Below, one piece after another: positions 39,104 through 47,180 of a DNA stretch of 64,000 nt. Source of the DNA: Rhizobium oryzihabitans (lineage in GTDB: Bacteria > Pseudomonadota > Alphaproteobacteria > Rhizobiales > Rhizobiaceae); the NCBI RefSeq assembly GCF_010669145.1, contig NZ_CP048632.1, positions 2,304,001 to 2,368,000 on the forward strand. Reading direction: 5' to 3'. Position 1 is the first letter of the stretch. Each line of letters starts with the position of its first letter. The notes beneath the pieces were generated by a model, which was given only the letters and a program-made list of their open reading frames with translations, was not told the origin of the DNA and did no database searches. The translations under genes were made by a program, and so were the position numbers.

Positions 39104-40090
39104 ATGCATATCGCAATCATCGGCGCCGCAGGTATGGTTGGCCGCAAGCTGACGCAGCGCCTCGTCAAGGACGGATCGCTTGGTGGCAAGCCGATCGACA
39201 AGTTCACACTTATCGACGTTTTCCAGCCTGAAGCGCCCGCCGGTTTTTCGGGAGTGGTCGATGCGCGCGCGGCGGATCTGTCTGCGCCGGGCGAGGCTGA
39301 AAAGCTGGTTGAGGCCCGTCCAGACGCCATCTTTCACCTCGCTGCCATCGTGTCCGGCGAAGCCGAGCTCGATTTCGACAAGGGCTACCGCATCAATCTC
39401 GATGGCACGCGTTATCTCTTCGACGCCATCCGCATTGCCAACGGCAAGGATGGTTACAAGCCGCGCGTGGTCTTCACCTCGTCGATCGCCGTCTTCGGTG
39501 CGCCGCTTCCCTATCCGATCCCGGATGAATTCCACACCACGCCGTTGACCAGCTACGGCACGCAGAAGGCGATCTGCGAACTGCTGCTCTCCGACTACAG
39601 CCGTCGCGGTTTCTTCGACGGTATCGGCATTCGCCTGCCGACCATCTGCATCCGTCCCGGCAAGCCGAATGCGGCCGCTTCCGGCTTCTTCTCCAATATC
39701 CTGCGCGAGCCGCTGGTCGGCCAGGAAGCGGTTCTGCCGGTGCCGGAAAGCATTCGCCACTGGCACGCCTCGCCGCGTTCCGCCGTCGGCTTCCTGATCC
39801 ATGGCGCAACGATCGACGTGGATAAGGTCGGTCCGCGCCGCAACCTGTCCATGCCCGGCCTCAGCGCCACCGTTGGCGAACAGATCGAAGCACTGCGCAA
39901 GGTTGCCGGCGAAAAGGCCGTTGCCCTCATCCGCCGCGAGCCCAATGAGATGATCATGCGCATGTGCGAAGGCTGGGCGCCCGGTTTCGAAGCAAAGCGT
40001 GCCCGCGAACTTGGCTTTACGGCCGAAAGCTCCTTCGAGGAGATCATTCAGGTTCATATCGAGGACGAACTGGGAGGTTCGCTGAAATGA
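39104..40090 (+). CDS. NAD-dependent epimerase/dehydratase-family protein, D-erythronate dehydrogenase (DenD)-like
   Basis: 328 residues from the ATG at 39104, preceded by AGGAGGA. An extended short-chain dehydrogenase: IIGAAGMVGRKLTQRL is the Rossmann motif, VVFTSSIAVFG holds the catalytic Ser, and SYGTQKAICELL holds the YxxxK pair. The start, length and the GMVGRKLT style resemble DenD, which oxidises D-erythronate at C2. No DUF1537 kinase, OtnC or OtnI partner is present, so the classical tetronate route is incomplete here. Another sugar acid or 2-keto-3-deoxy acid is a reasonable alternative substrate. Confidence 0.78.
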   Translation: MHIAIIGAAGMVGRKLTQRLVKDGSLGGKPIDKFTLIDVFQPEAPAGFSGVVDARAADLSAPGEAEKLVEARPDAIFHLAAIVSGEAELDFDKGYRINLDGTRYLFDAIRIANGKDGYKPRVVFTSSIAVFGAPLPYPIPDEFHTTPLTSYGTQKAICELLLSDYSRRGFFDGIGIRLPTICIRPGKPNAAASGFFSNILREPLVGQEAVLPVPESIRHWHASPRSAVGFLIHGATIDVDKVGPRRNLSMPGLSATVGEQIEALRKVAGEKAVALIRREPNEMIMRMCEGWAPGFEAKRARELGFTAESSFEEIIQVHIEDELGGSLK

Positions 40091-40989
40091 GTATCAGTGG
40101 GGAGGAGAAGAAGCGGTCGGTCGCCTTTATCGGCACCGGCCTGATGGGCGGGCCGATGGCCAGGCGTCTGCTGGGTGCCGGTTTTTCGGTTTCGGTCTGG
40201 AACCGCAGCGTCGAAAAGGCTGAGGCGCTGGTTGCCGATGGCGCGGTTCTCGCGGCATCGCCGGCCGAGGCCGCCAAGGGTGCCGATATCGTCATCACCA
40301 TGCTGAGCGATGGCAAAGCCGTGGGCGAGGTGCTGTTCGAGGCCGGAGTGGCCGAAGCGCTGGAAAAAGGCGCGGTCGTAATCGACAGCAGCTCGATTGC
40401 ACCGCCTATTGCGCGCGACCACTCCTCTCGGCTGAAGGCTCTCGGCATTCATCATATTGATGCACCGGTCTCCGGCGGTGTGCCGGGCGCAACCGCGGGC
40501 ACGCTGGCCATCATGGCCGGCGGGGACGAAGCGCTGGTATCCGGTCTGTCCGACGTATTTGCGCCGATGGGCAGGCTTACCTATGTCGGTCCCTCGGGTG
40601 CGGGTCAGCTCTGCAAGCTCGCCAATCAGCAGATCGTCGCCATCACCATCGGCGCGGTAGCAGAGGCGATGATGCTGGTGGAAGCGGGCGGTGCATCGCG
40701 TGAAGGGTTCCGCAACGCCATTCGCGGCGGTTTTGCCGAAAGCCGGATATTGGAGCTGCATGGCGAACGCATGGTGAAGCGCGATTTCGTGCCGGGTGGC
40801 CCTTCCAAGTTCCAGCTCAAGGATCTGAACGGCGTGCTGGCAACGGCGAAGGATCTGTCTCTGACATTGCCTCTGACCCAGCAGGTGACGCGGGAATTCG
40901 ACGACTTCGTGGGTGATGGCGGCGCCGATATCGATCATAGCGGCATCCTGCTCTACCTCGAAAAACTCAATAACCGCGAACAGGGCTGA
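40087..40989 (+). CDS. 3-hydroxyisobutyrate dehydrogenase-family NAD(P)-dependent oxidoreductase
   Basis: 300 residues. Its ATG overlaps the preceding stop (ATGA), so translation is coupled. The N-terminal Rossmann motif is FIGTGLMGGPMARRLLGAG, the substrate loop DAPVSGGVPGATAGTLAIMAGG and the catalytic Lys stretch GAGQLCKLANQQIV, all beta-hydroxyacid dehydrogenase hallmarks. Members include L-threonate dehydrogenase LtnD, tartronate semialdehyde reductase and 3-hydroxyisobutyrate dehydrogenase. Given its operon, oxidation or reduction of a short sugar acid is likely; the exact substrate is unknown. Confidence 0.88.
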   Translation: MSISGEEKKRSVAFIGTGLMGGPMARRLLGAGFSVSVWNRSVEKAEALVADGAVLAASPAEAAKGADIVITMLSDGKAVGEVLFEAGVAEALEKGAVVIDSSSIAPPIARDHSSRLKALGIHHIDAPVSGGVPGATAGTLAIMAGGDEALVSGLSDVFAPMGRLTYVGPSGAGQLCKLANQQIVAITIGAVAEAMMLVEAGGASREGFRNAIRGGFAESRILELHGERMVKRDFVPGGPSKFQLKDLNGVLATAKDLSLTLPLTQQVTREFDDFVGDGGADIDHSGILLYLEKLNNREQG

Positions 40990-40998
40990 GGCGATCTC

Positions 40999-42783
40999 AT
41001 GAGTGACGAGAAGACACCCGCACGCCGCCTGCGATCCCAAGACTGGTTCGACAATCCTGACCATCTCGACATGACGGCGCTCTATCTGGAGCGTTTCATG
41101 AATTATGGCGTGACGCCGGAGGAGCTGCGTTCCGGCAAGCCGGTCATCGGCATTGCCCAGAGCGGCAGCGACCTGACGCCGTGCAACCGCGTCCATGTGG
41201 AACTGGTCAAGCGGGTGCGCGACGGCATCCGTGATGCGGGCGGCATCCCCATCGAGTTTCCGACCCATCCGATGTTCGAAAACTGCAAGCGCCCGACAGC
41301 GGCGCTTGACCGCAATCTCGCCTATCTCAGCCTTGTGGAAGTGCTTTACGGCTATCCGCTCGATGGCGTCGTTTTGACCACGGGCTGCGACAAGACAACG
41401 CCTTCGGCGCTGATGGCGGCTAGTACTGTCGATATTCCGGCCATCGTCTTGTCCGGCGGGCCGATGCTCGACGGGTACCATGATGGCGATTTGGTCGGCT
41501 CCGGTACCGTCATCTGGCGCATGCGCCGCAAATACGGTGCGGGCGAAATCACCCGCGAGGAATTCCTGCAGGCGGCGCTGGAATCCGCGCCTTCCGTCGG
41601 TCACTGCAATACCATGGGTACGGCATCGACCATGAATGCCATGGCGGAAGCGCTCGGCATGTCGCTGACCGGCTGCGGCGCGATCCCTGCCGCTTACCGC
41701 GAACGCGGTCAGATGGCCTATCGCACCGGCCGCCGCGCCGTCGAACTTGTTGTCGAAAACATCAAGCCTTCCGACATCATGACGCGCGAGGCGTTTTTAA
41801 ACGCTATCCGCGTCAATTCGGCAATCGGCGGCTCCACCAATGCCCAGCCTCATCTGGCGGCGATGGCCAAACATGCGGGCGTCGAGCTTCGCGAGGAGGA
41901 CTGGCAGGTCCACGGTTACGACATTCCGCTCATCGCCAATGTCCAGCCTGCCGGCAAATGGCTGGGTGAGAAATATCACCGCGCCGGCGGCACGCCCGCC
42001 ATCATGTGGGAGCTTCTGAAGGCTGGTAAGCTCAATGGGGGCTGTCCGACCGTGACTGGCAAGACCATGGCGGAAAATCTGGAAGGCCGGGAATCGACTG
42101 ACCGCGACGTGATCCTGCCTTACGACAAGCCGCTGAAAGAGCGGGCCGGTTTCCTCGTTCTCAAGGGCAATCTGTTCGATTTCGCCATCATGAAGACGAG
42201 CGTGATTTCGGCGGAATTCCGCCAGCGTTATCTGAGCGAGCCGGGACGCGAGGGAATTTTCGAGGGCAAATGCGTGGTGTTCGATGGTTCGGAAGACTAT
42301 CATGCCCGCATCAACGATCCAGCGCTGGATATCGATGAGCGCACCATTCTCGTCATTCGCGGGGCGGGGCCGCTCGGCTGGCCGGGTTCGGCCGAGGTCG
42401 TGAACATGCAGCCGCCGGACGCGCTGTTGAAAAAGGGCATTACCAGCCTGCCGACGATCGGCGATGGCCGGCAATCGGGAACGGCGGACAGCCCGTCCAT
42501 TCTCAACGCCTCACCGGAAAGTGCCGCAGGCGGCGGACTGGCATGGCTCCGCACCGGCGATGTGATCCGCATCGATTTCAATCAGGGCCAATGCAATGTG
42601 CTGGTGGCGGAGGCGGAGCTTGCAGCCCGCAAGGCCGATGGCATTCCCGCCGTTCCTGCGGATGCAACGCCCTGGCAGCGCATCTACCGCCAGTCGGTGA
42701 CGCAGCTTTCGGATGGCGCGGTTCTGGAAGGGGCCGCGGATTTCCGCCGGATTGCCGAGAAGATGCCCCGGCACAATCACTGA
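40999..42783 (+). CDS. IlvD/Edd-family sugar-acid dehydratase, D-xylonate dehydratase (XylD)-like
   Basis: 594 residues, the usual length. Three Cys that would hold the iron-sulfur cluster are in place: Cys62 (TPCNRVH), Cys130 ([11 protein letters not shown]) and Cys203 ([13 protein letters not shown]). From memory the N-terminus ([20 protein letters not shown]) and the C-terminal PRHNH closely follow Caulobacter XylD, a [2Fe-2S] pentonate dehydratase. It removes water from an aldonate to give a 2-keto-3-deoxy acid. It starts 9 bases after the preceding gene, completing a three-gene operon. Hexonates cannot be excluded as substrates. Confidence 0.87.
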   Translation: MSDEKTPARRLRSQDWFDNPDHLDMTALYLERFMNYGVTPEELRSGKPVIGIAQSGSDLTPCNRVHVELVKRVRDGIRDAGGIPIEFPTHPMFENCKRPTAALDRNLAYLSLVEVLYGYPLDGVVLTTGCDKTTPSALMAASTVDIPAIVLSGGPMLDGYHDGDLVGSGTVIWRMRRKYGAGEITREEFLQAALESAPSVGHCNTMGTASTMNAMAEALGMSLTGCGAIPAAYRERGQMAYRTGRRAVELVVENIKPSDIMTREAFLNAIRVNSAIGGSTNAQPHLAAMAKHAGVELREEDWQVHGYDIPLIANVQPAGKWLGEKYHRAGGTPAIMWELLKAGKLNGGCPTVTGKTMAENLEGRESTDRDVILPYDKPLKERAGFLVLKGNLFDFAIMKTSVISAEFRQRYLSEPGREGIFEGKCVVFDGSEDYHARINDPALDIDERTILVIRGAGPLGWPGSAEVVNMQPPDALLKKGITSLPTIGDGRQSGTADSPSILNASPESAAGGGLAWLRTGDVIRIDFNQGQCNVLVAEAELAARKADGIPAVPADATPWQRIYRQSVTQLSDGAVLEGAADFRRIAEKMPRHNH

Positions 42784-42797
42784 ACGAAGATGACGAG

Positions 42798-42823
42798 AAA
42801 TCCCCGGCCAAGACCGGGGATTT
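42798..42823 (+). terminator. intrinsic terminator of the DenD-XylD-like operon
   Basis: AAATCCCCGG, loop CCAAGA, CCGGGGATTT then TTCTTTT. It follows the dehydratase stop by 14 bases. Confidence 0.92.
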
Positions 42824-42897
42824 TTCTTTTCCGGACGGTTTCGCATTTGATCGCGACCTCCTAATGTACTGCCAAATCCGCATTACAGGGGCAGGGC

Positions 42898-43872
42898 ATG
42901 ACAGATATTTCGATGATCGAGGCGGCGCGCGAGCGCATCGGCAACCATGCGGTACGGACACCGCTTCTGTCGTCGCATTTTCTGGACGATATTGCCGGGC
43001 GGAGACTTTTCGTGAAAGCCGAATGCCTGCAGAGGACGGGTTCCTTCAAATTTCGCGGCGGCTGGTCGGCGGTATCAGGTCTGCCGGCTGCGGTGCGGGC
43101 CAAAGGCGTGATCGCCTTTTCCTCCGGCAACCATGCGCAAGGCGTGGCGCTTGCCGCCCGGCTGCACAATGTTCCCGCCGTCATCATCATGCCGTCCGAT
43201 GCGCCGAAGATCAAAATCGACAATACCCGGGCCTATGGCGCGGAGGTGGTGCTCTATGACCGGGCGAACGAAGATCGCGACGCCATCGGAGATCGCATTT
43301 CTCGCGAGCGTGGGCTGACGCTGATCAGGCCCTATGACGAACCGCTGGTCATTGCCGGACAGGGCACGGTGGGGCTGGAGATTGGCGAACAGGGCGCGGA
43401 GCTGGGCATCGATGCGGCCGAGGTTCTGGTGCCCTGCGGTGGCGGCGGCCTCACCTCCGGCATTTCCCTGGCACTTGCAGCGAAAGCGCCGAACTACAAG
43501 GTCAGGACGTCGGAACCGGAGCGGTTCGACGATGTGGCGCGCTCCCTAGCCTCGGGCAGGATCGAGCGTAACGCCACGACATCCGGTTCGATCTGCGACG
43601 CGATCGTCACGCCGCAACCCGGTAACATCACCTTCCCGATCATGGCGGGGCTTTGCGGAAAAGGCATCGCCGTGACCGAGGAGGAAGCGCTGCGGGCTAT
43701 GGTTCTCGCCTTCAACCGGCTGAAGGTCGTCGTCGAGCCGGGTGGCGCGGTAGCGCTGGCAGCGGCGCTGTTTCACGGCGACGAGCTGGAGAGCGAAACC
43801 GTAATTGCCGTCGCCTCTGGCGGCAATGTCGATCCGGGCATCATGGCGGACGCGCTATCCCGATTTGGCTGA
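42898..43872 (+). CDS. threonine dehydratase-like PLP-dependent enzyme
   Basis: A 324-residue fold-type II PLP enzyme: Schiff-base Lys51 in TGSFKFRGGW, AFSSGNHAQGVALAA and the phosphate-binding CGGGGLTSG at ~180. There is no C-terminal ACT domain, so it is the short catabolic or serine-racemase-like form, able to deaminate threonine, serine or 3-hydroxyaspartate. It lies after the dehydratase terminator, so it forms its own unit. No GntR-type site precedes it. Its stop is 2 bases from the stop of the convergent oxidase gene. Confidence 0.88.
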   Translation: MTDISMIEAARERIGNHAVRTPLLSSHFLDDIAGRRLFVKAECLQRTGSFKFRGGWSAVSGLPAAVRAKGVIAFSSGNHAQGVALAARLHNVPAVIIMPSDAPKIKIDNTRAYGAEVVLYDRANEDRDAIGDRISRERGLTLIRPYDEPLVIAGQGTVGLEIGEQGAELGIDAAEVLVPCGGGGLTSGISLALAAKAPNYKVRTSEPERFDDVARSLASGRIERNATTSGSICDAIVTPQPGNITFPIMAGLCGKGIAVTEEEALRAMVLAFNRLKVVVEPGGAVALAAALFHGDELESETVIAVASGGNVDPGIMADALSRFG

Positions 43873-43874
43873 GA

Positions 43875-44978
43875 TCAGGCCCCGAGCCGTGCCGCGACCT
43901 CATTGGCGATCGCCAGCGATGCGGTCAGGCCGGGGCTTTCAATGCCGAAAAGATTGACGAGGCCGGCAAGGCCGTGTTTTTCCGGCCCGTCGATGCGGAA
44001 GTCCATGGCCGGTTCGTCGGGACCTGAAATTTTCGGGCGGATGCCGGAATAGGCCGGGGTGAGTGCATGTTCGGGAAGGCCTGACCAATAGCGGCGTATG
44101 GCGTCGCCGAAACCCTCCATGCGGCGGGGATCGACGGCATAATCCACGGTATCCACCCACTCCACATCCGGCCCGAAACGCGCCTGACCGGCCAGATCAA
44201 GCGTCAGATGCACGCCAAGGCCGTGGGTGTGCGGTGCCGGGTAGATGAGCCGTGAAAAAGGTGACTTACCGGCCAGCGAAAAATAGCTGCCCTTGGCGAA
44301 ACGCGCTTGCGGTATCGCATGCTCCGGCAATCCCTCGATCTTTTTGGCCACCATCGGCGCCAGAAGGCCGGCGGAATTGACGAGCAGCCCGCATGTCAGG
44401 CTGAGAGGTTCTTTCCCGCCCACATCAACAAGGAAACCCTCTTCGGTCGCTTCCGCCCTTTCGAAGGGGGCGTTGAGCGCAAGGGCCGCGCCATGGTCTT
44501 CCGCGTCGCCGAGCAGCGCCAGCATATAGCCATGGCTGTCGATGATGCCGGTCGAGGGCGAGTGCAGGGCGGCTGCGCAGGTGAGTGCGGGTTCGAGCGA
44601 GAGCGCGTGTTCCGCGTCGATCAGTTCGAGGTCGTTGCAGCCATTGGCGTAACCCTTGTCCTTCAGTCCGGCCAGCAGGGCCGTTTCCGCCTCGTCTGCC
44701 GCCACGATGAGCTTGCCGCAGCGGCGGTGCGCAACGCCGTGGCTTTGGCAGAAGGCATAGAGCTGTTTTTTGCCTTCCACGCAGAGGCGGGCCTTCAGGG
44801 TTCCGGCCGGATAATAAAGCCCGGCGTGAATGACTTCGCTGTTACGCGAAGAGGTGGCGGAGCCGAATTCCTTTTCGCTTTCGAGGATGATGACGGAGAG
44901 GCCGCGCATTGCCAGTTCACGACCCGTCGCCAGTCCTATCACCCCGGCCCCGATGATGATGGCGTCGATATCCGTCAT
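43875..44978 (-). CDS. FAD-dependent oxidoreductase, L-2-hydroxyglutarate dehydrogenase (LhgO)-like
   Basis: 367 residues of the DAO (D-amino acid oxidase/glycerol-3-phosphate dehydrogenase) fold. The FAD motif is [21 protein letters not shown] at the N-terminus. Family stretches are [44 protein letters not shown] ([13 protein letters not shown]) and a C-terminal [15 protein letters not shown]. This pattern matches LhgO/YgaF and L2HGDH, which oxidise L-2-hydroxyglutarate and pass electrons to quinone. Related proteins act on other hydroxyacids. No operon partner is visible on the minus strand; about 229 bases precede it. Confidence 0.85.
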   Translation of the reverse strand: MTDIDAIIIGAGVIGLATGRELAMRGLSVIILESEKEFGSATSSRNSEVIHAGLYYPAGTLKARLCVEGKKQLYAFCQSHGVAHRRCGKLIVAADEAETALLAGLKDKGYANGCNDLELIDAEHALSLEPALTCAAALHSPSTGIIDSHGYMLALLGDAEDHGAALALNAPFERAEATEEGFLVDVGGKEPLSLTCGLLVNSAGLLAPMVAKKIEGLPEHAIPQARFAKGSYFSLAGKSPFSRLIYPAPHTHGLGVHLTLDLAGQARFGPDVEWVDTVDYAVDPRRMEGFGDAIRRYWSGLPEHALTPAYSGIRPKISGPDEPAMDFRIDGPEKHGLAGLVNLFGIESPGLTASLAIANEVAARLGA

Positions 44979-45207
44979 TGTCCTTGTCCGACCCTGCGAT
45001 GATTTTGAACGGAAATGCCATCCGCCGCGTTGATCCTGCGCAATGGGTAGAATGATGCTTGCCGGTGGGCAAGTCGCGATCCGTATTTTTCCCGATGCAC
45101 CGATCTTATGGAATTTTATCTCTACTGAAACGGTGGTGAATAAAGCTATTCTCTAGTGGAAATGAGCAGTGCCCGCTTCGAAGGGCCGATCAGGAAGGGA
45201 GTGTACA

Positions 45208-45351
45208 ATGTCTTATTCCAAGGCAGGAAAAGTAAAAGACTTTGTCTCGCAGCCCCAGTCGCCGCGCAACTGGCGGGATTCTGTTCATGCGGCTCTTGTC
45301 GGCGTGTGCGTGGCTTTTGTCGCCGCCGTTATCTTCGGTCTCGTTCCCTGA
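45208..45351 (+). CDS. 47-residue single-pass membrane protein of unknown function
   Basis: A short frame with strong signals: AGGAAGGGA before the ATG at 45208 and a perfect terminator 36 bases after the stop. It begins with a basic segment (KAGKVKDFVSQPQSPRNWRD), followed by one membrane helix (AALVGVCVAFVAAVIFGLV) reaching the C-terminus. This suggests an N-in small inner-membrane protein. I do not recognise the family. Size resembles small respiratory-complex or regulatory subunits, but no motif supports that. The upstream frame to 45169 lacks a ribosome-binding site. Confidence 0.72.
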   Translation: MSYSKAGKVKDFVSQPQSPRNWRDSVHAALVGVCVAFVAAVIFGLVP

Positions 45352-45386
45352 TCCTCCCGACTTTTCCCATCAGGAAGCTTGAGAAT

Positions 45387-45418
45387 AAAAGGCCGGTCGC
45401 TCCTCCGACCGGCCTTTT
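45387..45418. terminator. bidirectional terminator between the small protein gene and the M20 gene
   Basis: AAAAGGCCGGTCG, loop CTCCT-type, CGACCGGCCTTTT. It is symmetric and lies between stops at 45351 (plus) and 45424 (minus). Confidence 0.92.
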
Positions 45419-45423
45419 CATGT

Positions 45424-46605
45424 TTATCGCGCCTTGAGATAGTCCTCTGCCAGATCGACCCAGAAAGCGGTTCCGATCGGCAGGATATCGTCGTTGAAAT
45501 CGAATTTCGGATGGTGCAGCGGCGGATCGTTATCGGTACGCGCGGTGCCAAGGAAGAAATAGCAGCCGGGCCGCTTTTCCAGCATGTAGGCGAAGTCTTC
45601 GGCGCCCATCGACGGGCGCTGCATCTCAGCCACCTTTTCGGCCCCGGCAAAACGGCGGGCCAGATCGGCGACATAATCCGTTTCCGCCTTGTGGTTGACC
45701 GTCGCGTTGTAACCGCGCTCGTAGTCGATGGTGACGCTCATGCCGTAGCTGGCCGCCTGGCCTTCGGCGATCGCCCGGATGCGCTTTTCCAGCTCGTCGC
45801 GCACGCCTGCGTCGAAGGAGCGGATGGTAAGCAACATCTCCGCCTTTTCGGGAATGACATTGCTGGCAGCACCGGCATGGAATGCGCCGACGGTGACGAC
45901 GGCCGAGAGTTGCGGATGGATGTTGCGGGACACCACGGTCTGCAAAGCCATGATGATGCTCGCGCCGGCAACGATGGGGTCGGCCGCGTCCTGTGGTTCC
46001 GCGCCGTGGCCGCCATAACCGTTGACGGTGATCCTGCATTCATCGACTGCGGCAAGGACCGGCCCGTCACGCAGCACGAATTGCCCGAAGGGTACGCCGG
46101 GATCGTTATGAAGGGCAAAAACCGCATCGCAGGGAAAGCGGTCGAACAGCCCGTCCTCGATCATGATGCGGGCGCCGCCGAAGTTTTCCTCAGCCGGCTG
46201 GAAGATCAGATGCAGGGTTCCGTCGAAATTCTTGCGCTCGGCGATGATCTTCGCTGCGCCGAGAAGCATGGCCGTATGTCCGTCATGGCCGCAGGCATGC
46301 ATAACGCCTTCGTTGGCGCTCGCATAATCCGCTCCGGTCTCCTCATGGATCGGCAGGGCGTCGATATCGGCGCGAATGCCGAGCGTTCGCGGGCTGTCGC
46401 CATGGCGCAGCGTGGCGACGATGCCGGTTCCGGCAAGCCCGCGTGTCACTTCGTAGCCCATCTCCACCAGCTGTTCGGCAATGAAGTCCGCGGTTTTGAA
46501 CTCCGAAAGGCCGATTTCCGGATTGCGGTGCAGGTGGTGGCGGATCGCCACCACATCCGGCATGTGGTTTGCGAAGGATGCGATGTCTGCGGTCTGTCTG
46601 GTCAT
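45424..46605 (-). CDS. M20-family amidohydrolase (hippurate hydrolase / N-acyl-amino acid hydrolase type)
   Basis: A 393-residue metallopeptidase with the M20D pattern: IRADIDALPIHEETGADYAS, the metal-binding MHACGHDGHTAMLLGAAK at ~105-122, IFQPAEENFGGARIMIEDGLF with catalytic Glu and a final SMGAEDFAYMLEKRPG. It removes acyl or aroyl groups from amino acids in the cytoplasm. HipO, AmaA, IAA-amino-acid and related hydrolases cannot be separated from sequence alone. The ATG at 46605 is the only start that keeps the family N-terminus. Confidence 0.9.
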   Translation of the reverse strand: MTRQTADIASFANHMPDVVAIRHHLHRNPEIGLSEFKTADFIAEQLVEMGYEVTRGLAGTGIVATLRHGDSPRTLGIRADIDALPIHEETGADYASANEGVMHACGHDGHTAMLLGAAKIIAERKNFDGTLHLIFQPAEENFGGARIMIEDGLFDRFPCDAVFALHNDPGVPFGQFVLRDGPVLAAVDECRITVNGYGGHGAEPQDAADPIVAGASIIMALQTVVSRNIHPQLSAVVTVGAFHAGAASNVIPEKAEMLLTIRSFDAGVRDELEKRIRAIAEGQAASYGMSVTIDYERGYNATVNHKAETDYVADLARRFAGAEKVAEMQRPSMGAEDFAYMLEKRPGCYFFLGTARTDNDPPLHHPKFDFNDDILPIGTAFWVDLAEDYLKAR

Positions 46606-47180
46606 TTTCGAAGTCCCGGTTTTCGCCGCTTTTTTCCGGCGTCTTTCAGCAAGGACATAGCAGCATATGGCGTTGCAGGTAAGGGGTGTTGCAGCACCCG
46701 AAATGCCCTGAAATTCAGCGCTTGCATCGTGCCGCGACAGGTGGCATGGAACTATTGACGTCCTGGGGCATTAGCTCCTTTCGGATGTGGCGCGGGTCTT
46801 CTTGGCCCTGTGTTGCCCTTCAGGTTGTCAACGGGGGACTATCGGGCGTTGCGCGAACAATTTTCGCCGTCGAGGAGGGAGCGAAATCCGGTCGGAACGG
46901 CGTTGCCGTGCCGCAGGACAAAGTTTTCCTGTCGCCCAAAATCTCCTTTTCAGACCGATCCCCGGCTTTGCAGACATCTCGGAATGATTGCGCCGCGGGA
47001 CATCGCGCCTGCGGATATGCGCCGTCTGACGATCCGCTCCGCAAGGCGGGCAGTCCGGTTCACCGAAGGTTCAGGATAAGTCATAAATATAGCGTGGCCC
47101 GATTTCGTGCGTGTTCCCGCCACGGACGAAAATGACGGTCAAGTCGAACAAGTATCCCTAAAGTTCAGAATACGAGCCCG
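46606..47180. other. 575-base non-coding region upstream of chvB
   Basis: It must carry the chvB promoter and leader and the M20 gene promoter. A small perfect hairpin, GGGTGTTGCAGCACCC, lies at about 46685-46700. Short open frames are present on both strands but none has a ribosome-binding site, family motif or consistent coding character. TAAATATAG near 47088 could be part of a -10 element; I cannot assign it firmly. Confidence 0.4.

Noticed and set aside
46686..47135. 149-codon open frame upstream of chvB
   Set aside because: No ribosome-binding site, no recognisable family, and several overlapping alternatives in other frames; treated as non-coding leader.
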